From: Paenibacillus sp. W2I17
Lineage (GTDB): Bacteria; Bacillota; Bacilli; Paenibacillales; Paenibacillaceae
DNA: 64,000 nt
NCBI RefSeq assembly: GCF_030815985.1
Contig: NZ_JAUSXM010000001.1
Location: forward strand, 2,790,001-2,854,000
Reading direction: 5' to 3'
Position numbers and translations under genes: made by a program. Under the pieces are notes generated by a model. The model had not been told where the DNA came from. It did no database searches and saw nothing but the letters and a program-made list of their open reading frames with translations. Shown piece after piece: positions 17,958 to 27,529 of the stretch. The stretch's first letter is position 1, and each line of letters opens with the position of its first letter.

Positions 17958-18500
17958 TTAGACTGACTTAAACTCTCTATCCAAAATCGAGAAAAAATAC
18001 TGGTCTGTCCACTGATTGTTCCACCATAGTTCTTCCTGGTAGACGGCCTCCCGTGTCATTCCCACATGCTGCATCAGTGCTGCTGAGCGAACGTTTTGCG
18101 AATTACACATGCCGACGACCTTATGAGCTTGTAACTCTTGAAACGCAAATTGTAACAAAAGACGTGTAGCCTCGCTCCCATATCCGTTGCCTGCGTATTC
18201 TGAAAGCACACCGTATCCAAGTTCCCAGCTTTTTCGGTAATCCACATAACTCCACATCTGAACGATACCAATGGGTGTATCTTCCGGATCATTCAATCGG
18301 CGTATAACGAAATCATAGGCATACGGTTTCTCATCTGCGACAGCAAAATGGCTGCGATATTTCTCACGGACCTTTTCCTCATCCGTTTCAACAGTTTCCT
18401 CAAAGCTCCAAATGTTTGTGTCACATTCAAGTTGACATATGAAGTCGAGGTCCTGCTCTGTGACTGTTGTTATTCTTACCTTCTCTCCCACGAATTCCAT
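17958..18500 (-). CDS. RimJ/RimL-type GNAT acetyltransferase
   Basis: 180 residues with the acetyl-CoA loop SEYAGNGYGSEATRL and the NVRSAALMQHVGM C-terminal helix characteristic of the RimJ/RimL branch. AAAGGAG precedes the ATG. The amino-group substrate is unknown. Confidence 0.87.
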   Translation of the reverse strand: MEFVGEKVRITTVTEQDLDFICQLECDTNIWSFEETVETDEEKVREKYRSHFAVADEKPYAYDFVIRRLNDPEDTPIGIVQMWSYVDYRKSWELGYGVLSEYAGNGYGSEATRLLLQFAFQELQAHKVVGMCNSQNVRSAALMQHVGMTREAVYQEELWWNNQWTDQYFFSILDREFKSV

Positions 18501-18541
18501 GTGGATTCATCTCCTTTGGATTATCCAGCGTTCCCATAGGA

Positions 18542-18916
18542 CTACTGCATTTGCCCATTAATATATCTTCTGTGACTTGCAGATGCTTCCTGAACCCACA
18601 AATCCAACTCCACTCTACTAACAAAAAATTTATCCTGAACCTTAATGAAAGGAAACATTCTCCCATCAAAGAAACCAGATACCGTGAAACTCCCTTGTTC
18701 AGCCTTAATAATACTCATCACCTGTTCTTCAGTCATACTCAGATACTCCCCAGTTTCTTGAATCGTTAATAATACTTTATCGTTAGGTACTTCTTGCTCT
18801 ACTGCATGAGTCAGTTCACTATTTCTCTCCTGAGTCGTTAACAATATGCAGCCAATAATAAACGAGATACCCAAAATGACACTGGATAAAAGTATGGAGA
18901 ACGGAACAGATTTCAT
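18542..18916 (-). CDS. membrane-tethered protein with excisionase-like helix-turn-helix domain
   Basis: 124 residues: one N-terminal transmembrane helix (about residues 4-26) followed by a segment resembling the HTH_17/MerR-type excisionase domain (LLTIQETGEYLSMTEEQV, then FPFIKVQDKFFVSRVEL, then DLWVQEA). The short basic N-terminus and long mature part suggest the domain is outside the cell, which is odd for a DNA-binding fold. ATG 18916 has GGGAGG 7 bases upstream. No family match beyond this. Confidence 0.6.
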   Translation of the reverse strand: MKSVPFSILLSSVILGISFIIGCILLTTQERNSELTHAVEQEVPNDKVLLTIQETGEYLSMTEEQVMSIIKAEQGSFTVSGFFDGRMFPFIKVQDKFFVSRVELDLWVQEASASHRRYINGQMQ

Positions 18917-18950
18917 GTAATCCCTCCCTGCCAAAAAAATGGATTAATCA

Positions 18951-19526
18951 TTAAACGTTTCGGATTATGTACTGTCCTGCTTCACCAAGAAAATCACTTT
19001 TGGTTAGCCCTTTTTCTCCGAGTAAAATCCTGTAGTTCGATATCGTACCGTCATGTGAAATGATAAACGTATTGCCACTCTGTTTCCTGCACCATTCAAG
19101 AAGCTGTTCAGCTAATATCTTGAACCGACATGCATCCATCTGATTAATACTTTCTTCCCAACAATCCAACCCCAGCTCAACCAATCTTATGTCAGCATAA
19201 TGATGGCTGAGCTCTTCCTTGGAATAGATCTGATCGCAGACGAAAGGAACAAACTCTGGATTCTGAGGAAACATTCTTGGGCCAACCAGCGGGCTGAAGA
19301 ATACAAGATTTTTGTTAGGGGTTAGGAGTTGCGCTGTTTCAATAGTACGTTTCGTTGGACTAACCAAAATGACGTCTTCAGGAGCAAAAACCACTTGTTT
19401 ACGCAACGCTATAACCTGACTTTTTCCCAATTCAGTGAGGCCAGGGTGCAGGCAATTTAATTGATTAGGGTAATCCATCAAGTGTTCGCCATGACCATGA
19501 CGAATAAATGTAATGTCCATAGGCAC
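18951..19526 (-). CDS. histidine phosphatase family protein
   Basis: 191 residues of the phosphoglycerate-mutase-like family. The phosphohistidine motif is FIRHGHGE near the start and the second His is in FIISHDG. LVSPTKRTIETAQLL is the usual arginine-containing block. Start GTG 19526 or ATG 19520; the ribosome site does not decide. It is 8 bases from the upstream Nudix gene and probably cotranscribed. Confidence 0.82.
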   Translation of the reverse strand: MPMDITFIRHGHGEHLMDYPNQLNCLHPGLTELGKSQVIALRKQVVFAPEDVILVSPTKRTIETAQLLTPNKNLVFFSPLVGPRMFPQNPEFVPFVCDQIYSKEELSHHYADIRLVELGLDCWEESINQMDACRFKILAEQLLEWCRKQSGNTFIISHDGTISNYRILLGEKGLTKSDFLGEAGQYIIRNV

Positions 19527-19534
19527 CTATCCCT

Positions 19535-20026
19535 CTATTTCTGAATGAAGTGTCTGATGCCTTTTACATCAAGAAGATTACTCAGTTCCTTTTTCAAAAA
19601 CACAGGGTAAACTTCCATATGCTCTAGTTCGTCCAAGGAAAACCATTGGAAAGTTAACTTACCGTTATCCTCTAGACCTTTGAATTCAACTTCGCTATAG
19701 AGCTTATGGGCTTCCGGCAATGTTATGAGATAATAAAAGCCAACTTCATGATACTTCAGGCCATCATATTCAAAGAAATCTTCACTAACATATGCAAGCC
19801 TTTGCGCTTCTACATGAACACCCAGTTCCTCCATCATCTCTCGCACAATAGCCGCTTCTGTTGTCTCGTTTAATTTCACCCGACCTCCGGGCAGATTCCA
19901 GAAATCATCCTGTTCAGTCGTATGCAAAAGAACTCTTCCCGCATCCATCACAATACCTGCCACACGAAAGTTGAATTTGTTGTTATTTTGTTCATACGAT
20001 ACATTATTGTTATCTGCAGTGGTCAT
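19535..20026 (-). CDS. Nudix hydrolase
   Basis: 163 residues with a canonical Nudix box, GX5EX7REUXEEXGU, visible as GGRVKLNETTEAA followed by REMMEELGV. ATG 20026 is chosen because it forms an ATGA overlap with the stop of the small membrane gene upstream. Substrate unknown. Confidence 0.88.
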   Translation of the reverse strand: MTTADNNNVSYEQNNNKFNFRVAGIVMDAGRVLLHTTEQDDFWNLPGGRVKLNETTEAAIVREMMEELGVHVEAQRLAYVSEDFFEYDGLKYHEVGFYYLITLPEAHKLYSEVEFKGLEDNGKLTFQWFSLDELEHMEVYPVFLKKELSNLLDVKGIRHFIQK

Positions 20027-20208
20027 CTCGCTGACCACCCATCAGCAAATCCGTCCATGAACCCGTTAATGAACGAAGGAATAATAAGTACGAGCAATAA
20101 AATTAAACTGGCTATGCCCCATCTAAGAAGTACTTTCCGTTTGCTTCGAACACCTATAATAATTAAGATTGCGGTTGTTGCAATTAAGGCTACTCCATAA
20201 AATGTCAT
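20023..20208 (-). CDS. small two-helix membrane protein
   Basis: 61 residues with hydrophobic segments at about 3-19 and 30-47. ATG 20208 has CGGAGG 8 bases upstream. Its stop overlaps the Nudix start by 4 bases. Function unknown. Confidence 0.6.
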   Translation of the reverse strand: MTFYGVALIATTAILIIIGVRSKRKVLLRWGIASLILLLVLIIPSFINGFMDGFADGWSAR

Positions 20209-20246
20209 AAAACTGACCTCCGGTATGTATTCGTATTTCATTAAGG

Positions 20247-21089
20247 TTACTGCAGAATCTTTTCTAGCTTGTGCCTACAAGCCTTGCGGTCATAATCCGA
20301 ATTATCCAGCCATACCTTATCCATTTGTAGTAACCCATAGATTTCGGACTCCAGCTTCTTTCTTTCCTGCAAAACCTGTACCGTACCCTCAACACCCTGA
20401 TAACCCTGTGCCTGCCCCAAACCCTGGTTCGTATAATAATTAATGAATCCCTCTGACCATTCTTTTGGTCTTTCACTAACCGCCTTATCAAAGGTATAGG
20501 ATATATCTTTCTGGTCGATATAGATGAGAAGCGGATTCAGAGCATGGATGTTACGCCCCAGTTCCAATACATACTGCACGTTCTGCTCTTTGGATTGATT
20601 GCATTTTACGAGACCCATGGTTAGTGGATTCTGGATAAAACAACACTCAAATATCGTGATGCAGTCATCATTCGTGCTTAACACGTTTTGGGTGAAATCT
20701 TGCCACTTCCCGGTAGTCAGCTTAACATTTTGCTCAAAAGGAATTTCGTAAATATCTCGGCTGAAAATATCCTGTAGAAGGTGATCGGGAAGCTCTATTC
20801 CCCATTGTTCTTTCATCTTACGATAAGGAATCAGGAAACCTTGATCATGGGCCGTCGCATTGCTTTCCAGAATCTCTCTGTATTCTTCATGCGTTTTCAA
20901 TAAAGCCTCGAAGTCTCCAGCATAATAAAAAGATACGCCCTCGTAATCAGCAGGGTGCTCCAGGTCCCCTTCTTGAAATAGTTGTACCTTCTTGCCTTGT
21001 TCTATCAAAATTTCGGAAACCATTTTGGCAACCGTTGACTTGCCTGAACCCGGTAACCCTTCAATCAGTATTAATCGCCTTGCCATCAT
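20247..21089 (-). CDS. P-loop kinase-like ATPase
   Basis: 280 residues. Walker A is GLPGSGKST near the N-terminus, followed by a lid-like helical region; the fold resembles thymidylate/nucleoside kinases or small-molecule kinases such as chloramphenicol phosphotransferase. A Walker-B-like strand is ITIFECCF. The start is the ATG pair at 21089/21086 after AAAGGA. Phosphate acceptor unknown. Confidence 0.8.
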   Translation of the reverse strand: MMARRLILIEGLPGSGKSTVAKMVSEILIEQGKKVQLFQEGDLEHPADYEGVSFYYAGDFEALLKTHEEYREILESNATAHDQGFLIPYRKMKEQWGIELPDHLLQDIFSRDIYEIPFEQNVKLTTGKWQDFTQNVLSTNDDCITIFECCFIQNPLTMGLVKCNQSKEQNVQYVLELGRNIHALNPLLIYIDQKDISYTFDKAVSERPKEWSEGFINYYTNQGLGQAQGYQGVEGTVQVLQERKKLESEIYGLLQMDKVWLDNSDYDRKACRHKLEKILQ

Positions 21090-21148
21090 TACATCATCCT
21101 TTATTTTGTGTGAAGACATGGATCTTCCAGGTGTCAGACACTATGTTA

Positions 21149-21581
21149 TTAATCAATATCTGCAATAACCCATTTCGCAGAATCGCCATCTTCTTTCTTT
21201 TTCCAAAACACCATAGTATTACTATACTCCTCGTTGTTCTCTTTTAACTCGTTAACCGTCACCACTGCCTGATATAGTAGATTTTGGATCAAAAAGATTC
21301 ATATATCGCTTTTCATCCTCTTCGTATAAATAACGCATACGGGCATTCATAAGTTTGACGATTTCCAATTCATCCCCTGTATAGTTTGTTTCATCAAGGT
21401 ACTCAGGTGGGATGTCTTCCTTCTCTTGGGATGTCGATATTTCTTCATCCTGTTGTGCCCCTTTTTCTGTGACACTTTGAGCCAAGGAATCTATTGATTG
21501 TTGTGCATCTTCAGTGTTTTCCTGTTTCTGACAGGCCACCAGAAGTAGTAATAATAATGAAACTACAGTTAACTTTTTCAT
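21149..21581 (-). pseudogene. lipoprotein gene with one +1 frameshift
   Basis: The frame from ATG 21581 (GAGGG upstream) encodes a lipoprotein signal ending LLLLLVACQ and an acidic linker, then stops at 21252. Removing one base from the A4 run (plus-strand TTTT 21282-21285) continues the frame through NLLYQAVVTVNELKEN and FWKKKEDGDSAKWVIAD to a stop at 21149, giving 143 residues. The downstream frame is free of stops and of similar composition, so the break is likely a point indel. Function unknown. Confidence 0.72.
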
Positions 21582-21857
21582 AATCAGCCCTCTATTCAAT
21601 CATGGATAATACTCCCCTGGTAAAGACCTTAAATGCCTTTAATTTAAAATAGAGACTTCCTATGTATGTAAAATTTTCTCTCAAGGTACATCATAACCCA
21701 TAATGTGGAATTTGCGAATAAACGAAGTTAACCATCTCTGTCTCTATCGCTTTATACGCAAAAAAACACGCTTCTCTGCACGAGTTACATCATGCAAAGC
21801 GCGTGGTTATCAGCAGAACATTCACTCAACTTTTGTAACCGTCCACAGTCAATCTAG

Positions 21858-22205
21858 CTATCTATTAAATAGCATATTCATTATGCCGGTCGCTTCAATC
21901 TGGATCTCTTTTTCTTCATTATCCGAGAAAAGGTAACTATATGTTGAAAAGATCCCCATATGCCGTATATGTCCACCTTTAACATGAAGATTCCTTCCCT
22001 CACCATCGATTTTCTGCACAAACGTCCTGCCTTCATTCACATTATACGAAGAATGGATGTTATGTTCACTTGCGAGCCATGCAACAAAATCCTCTTCTTT
22101 TGGATTGGTCATGACCAGAATAAGGAGCAGAACAACAAGCACAACAATGCCCGTTCTTAGTCCCGCGCCCCTCTTGCCACCATGCTGCGTGTTCTCACGC
22201 TCCAT
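21858..22205 (-). CDS. single-pass membrane protein, DUF4359-like
   Basis: 115 residues with one transmembrane segment (about 19-33) ending in MTNPKEEDFVAWLAS, similar to the TNP-x-x-x-Y start of DUF4359 proteins. ATG 22205 has GGAG 8 bases upstream. The domain call is tentative. Function unknown. Confidence 0.6.
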   Translation of the reverse strand: MERENTQHGGKRGAGLRTGIVVLVVLLLILVMTNPKEEDFVAWLASEHNIHSSYNVNEGRTFVQKIDGEGRNLHVKGGHIRHMGIFSTYSYLFSDNEEKEIQIEATGIMNMLFNR

Positions 22206-22210
22206 CCCGT

Positions 22211-22603
22211 TCACTCCGCTTCTTGAACAGAAATCTCTACGTTCTTTGCCAAAACCCAACCACTCAATCCATACGAGGATGAGATCACCATGTACTTGTA
22301 TTTCTCCTCGATCAGCCGGACTTGCAATTCGTCATAGGAATCATAGCTGACAGGCCAACCATAGCCTTTTCCCGACTCTAACAACTCTCGATTATAAGGG
22401 ATAAAATGCGCTATATCCCACTCATCCAGATCCAGAATAATGCTGCCATGCAGCGGTGTATCAAACGCATGGGCCATTACACCAGAGAATAAAACATCCA
22501 TATTTTTCGGCACATCATGACTCGAACGAGTGCGTATCCTGATTCTTTTGTTCTCTAAATCAACTTCGTAACTTAAGATGATGTTGTCATGCAAACTTGG
22601 CAT
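22211..22603 (-). CDS. hypothetical protein
   Basis: 130 soluble residues with mixed strands and no signal peptide. AAGGAGG precedes the ATG. It ends 5 bases before the DUF4359-like gene and is probably in one transcript with it. I recognise no family. Confidence 0.65.
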   Translation of the reverse strand: MPSLHDNIILSYEVDLENKRIRIRTRSSHDVPKNMDVLFSGVMAHAFDTPLHGSIILDLDEWDIAHFIPYNRELLESGKGYGWPVSYDSYDELQVRLIEEKYKYMVISSSYGLSGWVLAKNVEISVQEAE

Positions 22604-22632
22604 AGTCCCCCTCCTTCCGGTTTACTCATATA

Positions 22633-23031
22633 TTAAACACTGTAATATTGTTTATAGTCTGAGACCCATTCCGCGTTGGAAAAATCAACAAAGTCATACG
22701 GCTCGCACTGTTTAAGGTAAAGCAACTCCTTGTACGCCTGTTCCCCGTCCATATTTTCCAGGTAAAACAATGTCTCCTCATACCCTGCACCACATAATAA
22801 CTGCACATCAATATAACTGCCCGTATCCTGATTCTTTCGTTTGGCTTGCCAGATCAGCGTGGTGTCCTCCACATTTCCAATACAGAATAACATGATGCAC
22901 AATAGTCTCAGAACCTCGTTATCCTCTGACTTTCGGTTCTCAATCTCTTGCTGAAGCAGCTGTCGGATGGCCTCCCGGTGTACCTCATCAGGTTCCACCC
23001 CGTACAACTGCAACAGTTCTTCCTCGTTCAT
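22633..23031 (-). CDS. hypothetical acidic helical protein
   Basis: 132 residues, acidic and predicted mostly helical, with a Cys-containing hydrophobic patch LRLLCIMLFCIGN. AAGGGG precedes the ATG. The composition suggests an immunity-type or helical-repeat protein, but no family was recognised. Confidence 0.6.
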   Translation of the reverse strand: MNEEELLQLYGVEPDEVHREAIRQLLQQEIENRKSEDNEVLRLLCIMLFCIGNVEDTTLIWQAKRKNQDTGSYIDVQLLCGAGYEETLFYLENMDGEQAYKELLYLKQCEPYDFVDFSNAEWVSDYKQYYSV

Positions 23032-23046
23032 ATTTGTTCCCCTTAC

Positions 23047-23457
23047 CTACTTGAGAATGTTGTTTAACTCTTCCGCTTTTTTCCTGCTATCCATTCTAGC
23101 ATAAAAATAAAAAGCGATGACGTGCAGCACGATAGATAATAACCACATGCCGGGGAACCAGGGAGCGATGAATTGGAACATGTCTACCGAGAATAACCAT
23201 ACCATCGCCATACCTCCTGCAATATTGAATGTGGAAGAAATGACGATATTCCATACCGGTTTTAACGTAAAATAGTTCCACAGCATGTTATACATCATTC
23301 CAAACAACACAGCTGCAATAGCTGATATGGCGGCAATATTCCACAGATAGCCCATTTCGATTGGTTGATCATTATAGAATAGGGTCAATAGCAAGGTCAC
23401 CCAGAGTGAAGTAACGGTGAATACTTGAAAAAAGGAAAGCCTAAGCTGCATCATCAT
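23047..23457 (-). CDS. DUF3021 family membrane protein
   Basis: 136 residues with four transmembrane helices. The start overlaps the LytTR gene stop in an ATGA. LytTR plus DUF3021 is a recurring two-gene module in Firmicutes in which the membrane protein is thought to modulate the regulator. That role is inference from the pairing. Confidence 0.8.
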   Translation of the reverse strand: MMMQLRLSFFQVFTVTSLWVTLLLTLFYNDQPIEMGYLWNIAAISAIAAVLFGMMYNMLWNYFTLKPVWNIVISSTFNIAGGMAMVWLFSVDMFQFIAPWFPGMWLLSIVLHVIAFYFYARMDSRKKAEELNNILK

Positions 23458-23900
23458 GATAATTTCCCCCTAAAGTTTTTAATATAAAATCGACTGACAA
23501 AGTAACTGGAGCTATCGGTCAGATCTACCTTAATCCGAGCATGGTCTGTTGCAGAGAATGCGGTGATATACCGTGTGTTGATGATCGTTTGATTATTAAT
23601 TTTCACAAAATGAACGTCATCCAAGTCTTCTTCCACAAATTTCAAGCGTTTGTTAAGCAGGTATCTCTCGCCTGTAATCACACGTACACAACACATCCGA
23701 TCCTCTGACTCAATGGCGACCACCGAGCTCAATTGAATCTGTATGTTGCGATTATTCTTGGCATGGATGACCGTTAGTTGGGTTTCCGATTGGCCGATCG
23801 CTTTTTCAATACGATCCCACTTCGATCTCTCCTCAGGATGAGTAACGACTTTGACCACCCTTTTTTCAATTGCTGTGTTCTCTTCAAAAATGACTTTCAC
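23454..23900 (-). CDS. LytTR-domain transcriptional regulator
   Basis: 148 residues, with a LytTR DNA-binding domain in the C-terminal two thirds: QLSSVVAIESEDRMCCVRV, then RYLLNKRLKFVEEDL, then FVKINNQTIINTRYI. There is no receiver domain, as in other short LytTR proteins paired with DUF3021. The start is GTG 23900, with GAGGAGG 7 bases upstream. It probably autoregulates from the 206-base gap upstream. Confidence 0.88.
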   Translation of the reverse strand: MKVIFEENTAIEKRVVKVVTHPEERSKWDRIEKAIGQSETQLTVIHAKNNRNIQIQLSSVVAIESEDRMCCVRVITGERYLLNKRLKFVEEDLDDVHFVKINNQTIINTRYITAFSATDHARIKVDLTDSSSYFVSRFYIKNFRGKLS

Positions 23901-24107
23901 GTGTTGCCCTCCTCTCACAACTCATATTACTGCCATAGTTATGACTATCCCACTGTATTGCGTTTTGTTGCATGATTTTGCAGGTTTGTTGCATCAGCAC
24001 TCGTAGACAATAAAAAGAACCACTCCATAGGAGCAGTTCTTCTATGTACTCATCCAGAGCATTCAAGGCATGAGCTATTCTTTTTTTATCAAGGTGCTAC
24101 GTTAACC

Positions 24108-24608
24108 TTACTCTACCTCCAGATACATCTCCTGATTTTGCAGAATTATCTCGTTCATGTGTGTAATAGCTGCTTGTGCCACGATCTGATAGGTAGCATA
24201 TAATGCCTCTGTTCTCTGGAGCAGGATTGGGTCCTTCTCCAGATCCGTTGTCAGCACCTCACGCCAAGTGTCTCCGACTTTATTTTCACTTGTAATCAAA
24301 CGCTCGATGTCGTCCAGCAGATCTACCATTTCATTTTGATTAAAGTAGCTCATTCCGTTCTTGATCCCGTTCCAGCTCTTGATCTCAATGATGTTATAGG
24401 CCGAAAACCAATAAAATTCTGCCAGACTCTTTGTGTGATTGTGATAGGAATAGAACAGAAATAAGGCTTGTTGCCCTTCATGTAACTGTCGGTATATCTC
24501 TGTTTTGGCTGCCATATCTCTGCCCCGTACAGAAACAAGCATCGGTTCAATACACAGCCAGCTAAGTTGCTTTGAATATATATCTTCTGGTCGAAGTTTA
24601 GCCTTCAT
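24108..24608 (-). CDS. hypothetical helical protein
   Basis: 166 residues, helical, without membrane segments. ATG 24608 has AAGGAG 6 bases upstream; the longer frame overlaps the DUF4188 gene. Family not recognised. Confidence 0.6.
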   Translation of the reverse strand: MKAKLRPEDIYSKQLSWLCIEPMLVSVRGRDMAAKTEIYRQLHEGQQALFLFYSYHNHTKSLAEFYWFSAYNIIEIKSWNGIKNGMSYFNQNEMVDLLDDIERLITSENKVGDTWREVLTTDLEKDPILLQRTEALYATYQIVAQAAITHMNEIILQNQEMYLEVE

Positions 24609-24633
24609 AACATGCTCCTTTCTTTTCACCAAT

Positions 24634-25137
24634 TTAAGGATTCTCTGGTGCTTCCACGGCCGGGTCATTCTCTCCGCCCATTCTGCGTCTGGATGTCTCC
24701 ATCCTGCCTGTCGCTGGCACATGGTCAGACGCTTTAGCTAATCCGAATTTGGGCATGTTGGCGTATATGGTTTCGAAGGAACCCAACTGTGTTTTGTATG
24801 TCTCATGATAGATCCCTACAGTCCCGTCAGTACCAATGGATCGGTTGAATTTTTTCCAAGCTTCCAAGTGTAATCCGCCCCGTGCGTATTTCTCCAATTC
24901 ATCGTAAGAGCGCCAGTATTGGAGTAGCGTCACCCCACGCCAACTTATAAAATACTCTGTACTCAGAAATCCGGTCTCCGGATTCATATACAGTTCTTTA
25001 ATCATCGGGCCCATGGACTTAAAGACAGGCAGCCATTTGTGTATAGCCCACAGACGATTGATCCTCATTCCGATGATAAAAACAACAAATTCTCCCTCAA
25101 TCTGAGCGGAATATCTTCCCTTATATATGTTCGCCAC
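24634..25137 (-). CDS. DUF4188 protein
   Basis: 167 residues. The opening YKGRYSAQIEGEFVVFIIGM followed by RINRLWA is the DUF4188 signature, an alpha/beta-barrel family distantly related to aldoxime dehydratases. The C-terminus is a Pro/Arg-rich tail. Start GTG 25137, with AGGAGG upstream. Function unproven. Confidence 0.8.
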   Translation of the reverse strand: MANIYKGRYSAQIEGEFVVFIIGMRINRLWAIHKWLPVFKSMGPMIKELYMNPETGFLSTEYFISWRGVTLLQYWRSYDELEKYARGGLHLEAWKKFNRSIGTDGTVGIYHETYKTQLGSFETIYANMPKFGLAKASDHVPATGRMETSRRRMGGENDPAVEAPENP

Positions 25138-25170
25138 GTCACTCCTCCTTCTCGTCTAATTCATTCGAAT

Positions 25171-25623
25171 TCAACGGATCTGGACAACCCTTCCTATCCG
25201 CTTATAGGCTTCCAATGGGAAATCAAAACTCCACCGTTTGTGATATTCCTCCGGTTCCATTTCCTTCAATTTGCTTAATTCCCTGTAGAACAGCTTGGTC
25301 AACTTGACCAGCATTAGCTCTTCAGACATGAGTAACCGACCCTTTATGACGTCTTCTGGGCTAAAGTTATCACTCATCTCATACACCATAAATTGAACGA
25401 TTGCCTGTGAACGTTTCTTGATCCAGAATCGATATTCTCCAGGTTCGGTCTGCATGGTCATGGTTACATCAGCTGCTCCTTTGTGCAATGCAACGATATG
25501 GCGTGCCACCTCATCAACCGCATCCGACAAAAAAGAAACCGGAATCTCTATCTGTTCTGCTTGATTAGGTTTAATCAGAATATCCAGCCATCCGTGCGGT
25601 TCAAGCGTCATAACGATGTCCAT
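25171..25623 (-). CDS. hypothetical protein
   Basis: 150 soluble residues; beta-rich N-terminal half and a helical C-terminal half ending in LEAYKRIGRVVQIR. AAGGAGGAGG precedes the ATG. It lies 33 bases upstream of DUF4188. Family not recognised. Confidence 0.6.
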   Translation of the reverse strand: MDIVMTLEPHGWLDILIKPNQAEQIEIPVSFLSDAVDEVARHIVALHKGAADVTMTMQTEPGEYRFWIKKRSQAIVQFMVYEMSDNFSPEDVIKGRLLMSEELMLVKLTKLFYRELSKLKEMEPEEYHKRWSFDFPLEAYKRIGRVVQIR

Positions 25624-25748
25624 GTCCTCCTCCTTTATGTAATTCTATGATGCAAGATTAACTGGAGACCCACTTTCAGATATAACCGTAGTGCCGCAAT
25701 ATTTCTTCATTTACAGTTAAAATAATCTCATTGATCTTCGAATGCAAC

Positions 25749-26406
25749 TCACAAACGAATTTGTGCAGTGCCTTCATTGCTGCGTAAATCTTCATACACA
25801 TTCCATTTTGTATACAATTGTTTTAGCGCTAACGCCGTTTTATGTATGAACTCTTCCATAGCTTCCATGGATAAAAGATTTAAATCACCCAAAGGTTCGT
25901 TGTCAGGATTAGCCAAAAACTCAAGTTTCTCTCCCCTATACTGATACACCTCAGATTCCAGCAATCCGCCTAGATCAAATGCTCCCCCCCACGTTCAGCT
26001 CATTTAACCATTCATGGGCCCCGTTCCAATTCTGTAGAATCATAAACTCTAACTTCGTGACATCCTGTGTATACACGCTTCTTCCATTGGGGTGGACTTC
26101 ATATACAGGATAGATATCGAAAGTCCACACGCGATCCGTATAGATATGGGCGATGTATCCGCACAGATATTGCAGGAATTTGGGATCACTATAAGCTATC
26201 TTCTTGTTGGACTCAAAAAATTCTTTAAGTTCTTCGTCTGTTGCGAACCTTCCTGCCTCTGGCATGAGATGTGTTTTTGCCTTCTCAGTACGAAGATTAG
26301 TTCTTACGTGAATGGAATCTGGAGCGAGACTTCCCAATAATAATTCAGGGGATGGCTTGAATATCAATTCGGATGCAATTGCAAAATGAACCATAGGCCA
26401 AGGCAA
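25749..26406 (-). pseudogene. zinc-dependent phospholipase C-like gene with a G7 frameshift
   Basis: The N-terminal 140 residues (MVHFAIAS, LLGSLAPDSIHVR, LCGYIAHIYTDRVW) match the PLC-like protein at 13119-13799. The frame stops just after a run of seven G (plus-strand C7 near 25984-25990). Removing one G joins it to a second frame beginning FDLGGLLESEVYQYRG, giving 218 residues, the length of its paralogues. Start TTG 26406 after GGGAG. The long homopolymer could also be a slippage site. Confidence 0.82.
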
Positions 26407-26454
26407 TATAAAAACTCCCTTCTATAGTAAATTGGATCTTATAAGAGTTAACTT

Positions 26455-26937
26455 TCATATCCCAAAATGCACAATGCATTTCCCATTTACTTCAGCATAC
26501 TTTGCCATGTTCGCAAGATTGTTTAATTCGTTGATTAATTCAACTTTGTTGTATACGAGTTTCTCGTAGTCGCCCTTCTGTTCGCCTCCAGCAATGCTGT
26601 AATTCCCTGTAAGAACGATCGGATCAGTCGCATGGCTAAATAGATCCATCCAGGCTCGAATCAGTTGATGAAACTTCAACAAAGCATCCTGCTCTTCAAT
26701 AACGGTTATTCCATAGTTGTTCAGTCCACTACATCTCATACAGGTAGATGGATTCCATGTATCCAACCAGCAAAGGGAATCATAGATGTACGCAATGAAT
26801 TCGTCTTCCAAGGTCGTATGATTCTCTGTGGTTAATCCACTTCCATGTATCATGCCGTTAGAGTCCCAAGAGTAGGAAGTATAGATATATTCGTTTACTT
26901 GCGATTTGTTTTCAATAACAAAATGATGCTTCGGCAT
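26455..26937 (-). CDS. hypothetical protein
   Basis: 160 residues with several cysteines (NPSTCMRCSGLNN contains a CxxC) and no signal peptide. ATG 26937 has GAGGGGG upstream; a longer frame starts at 26997 without a ribosome site. Family not recognised. Confidence 0.6.
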   Translation of the reverse strand: MPKHHFVIENKSQVNEYIYTSYSWDSNGMIHGSGLTTENHTTLEDEFIAYIYDSLCWLDTWNPSTCMRCSGLNNYGITVIEEQDALLKFHQLIRAWMDLFSHATDPIVLTGNYSIAGGEQKGDYEKLVYNKVELINELNNLANMAKYAEVNGKCIVHFGI

Positions 26938-27126
26938 GCTTAAGTCCCCCTCACACGCTTCATTCCCATAGACTCCTCTTAATTCATCATAACCCATGTA
27001 TTGGTAAATGGGAATCGAAAAAGATCCTATCCACCTCCTAACTCAGGAGAAGCAAATGGGACCTAGAGAGAAAATTCATTACATTTGGAAAATCCTTCGT
27101 TTACTCAGAAACTCTATTCCTTCTTC

Positions 27127-27496
27127 TCAGTAAATCGCTATAAACTCATTGGTCACATGATCATGTCTCAGTATGCCCATATAGTCTAAACCCGGCTTCT
27201 TCGGTCTATAATTTGAATCAATCGTGTAGATATTGAAGTGCACCTCATCTTCATCCTCTGATACATCTGTTTTATCGAAAAGTGCAATCACTCCATCTTT
27301 GCCAAGAAACCTAAATGGAGATTCCTGACGCTCTATAATATAAAAAAGGGTATGCGATGTCCTCTACCTCAATAAATTCCTGGTAGCCCATCAGCTCATC
27401 AGGTATTAGATCCATGTACTGTCTAGCTACATCTTCTGCCTGAAATACACCTGAGACCCACTTCCAATTCCCCTTGGTTGCTACGATAATAAACAA
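27127..27496 (-). pseudogene. small hypothetical gene with a T6 frameshift
   Basis: The frame opens at TTG 27496 (AAGGTG upstream) or GTG 27505 and stops at 27311. Removing one T from the T6 run (plus-strand A6, 27342-27347) fuses it to a frame through IERQESPFRFLGKDGV and DSNYRPKKPGLDYMGILRHD to a stop at 27127, about 122 residues. No family recognised. Confidence 0.65.
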
Positions 27497-27529
27497 ACGA
27501 ATCACCTTCTAATTTTAATTAGGATCTAT

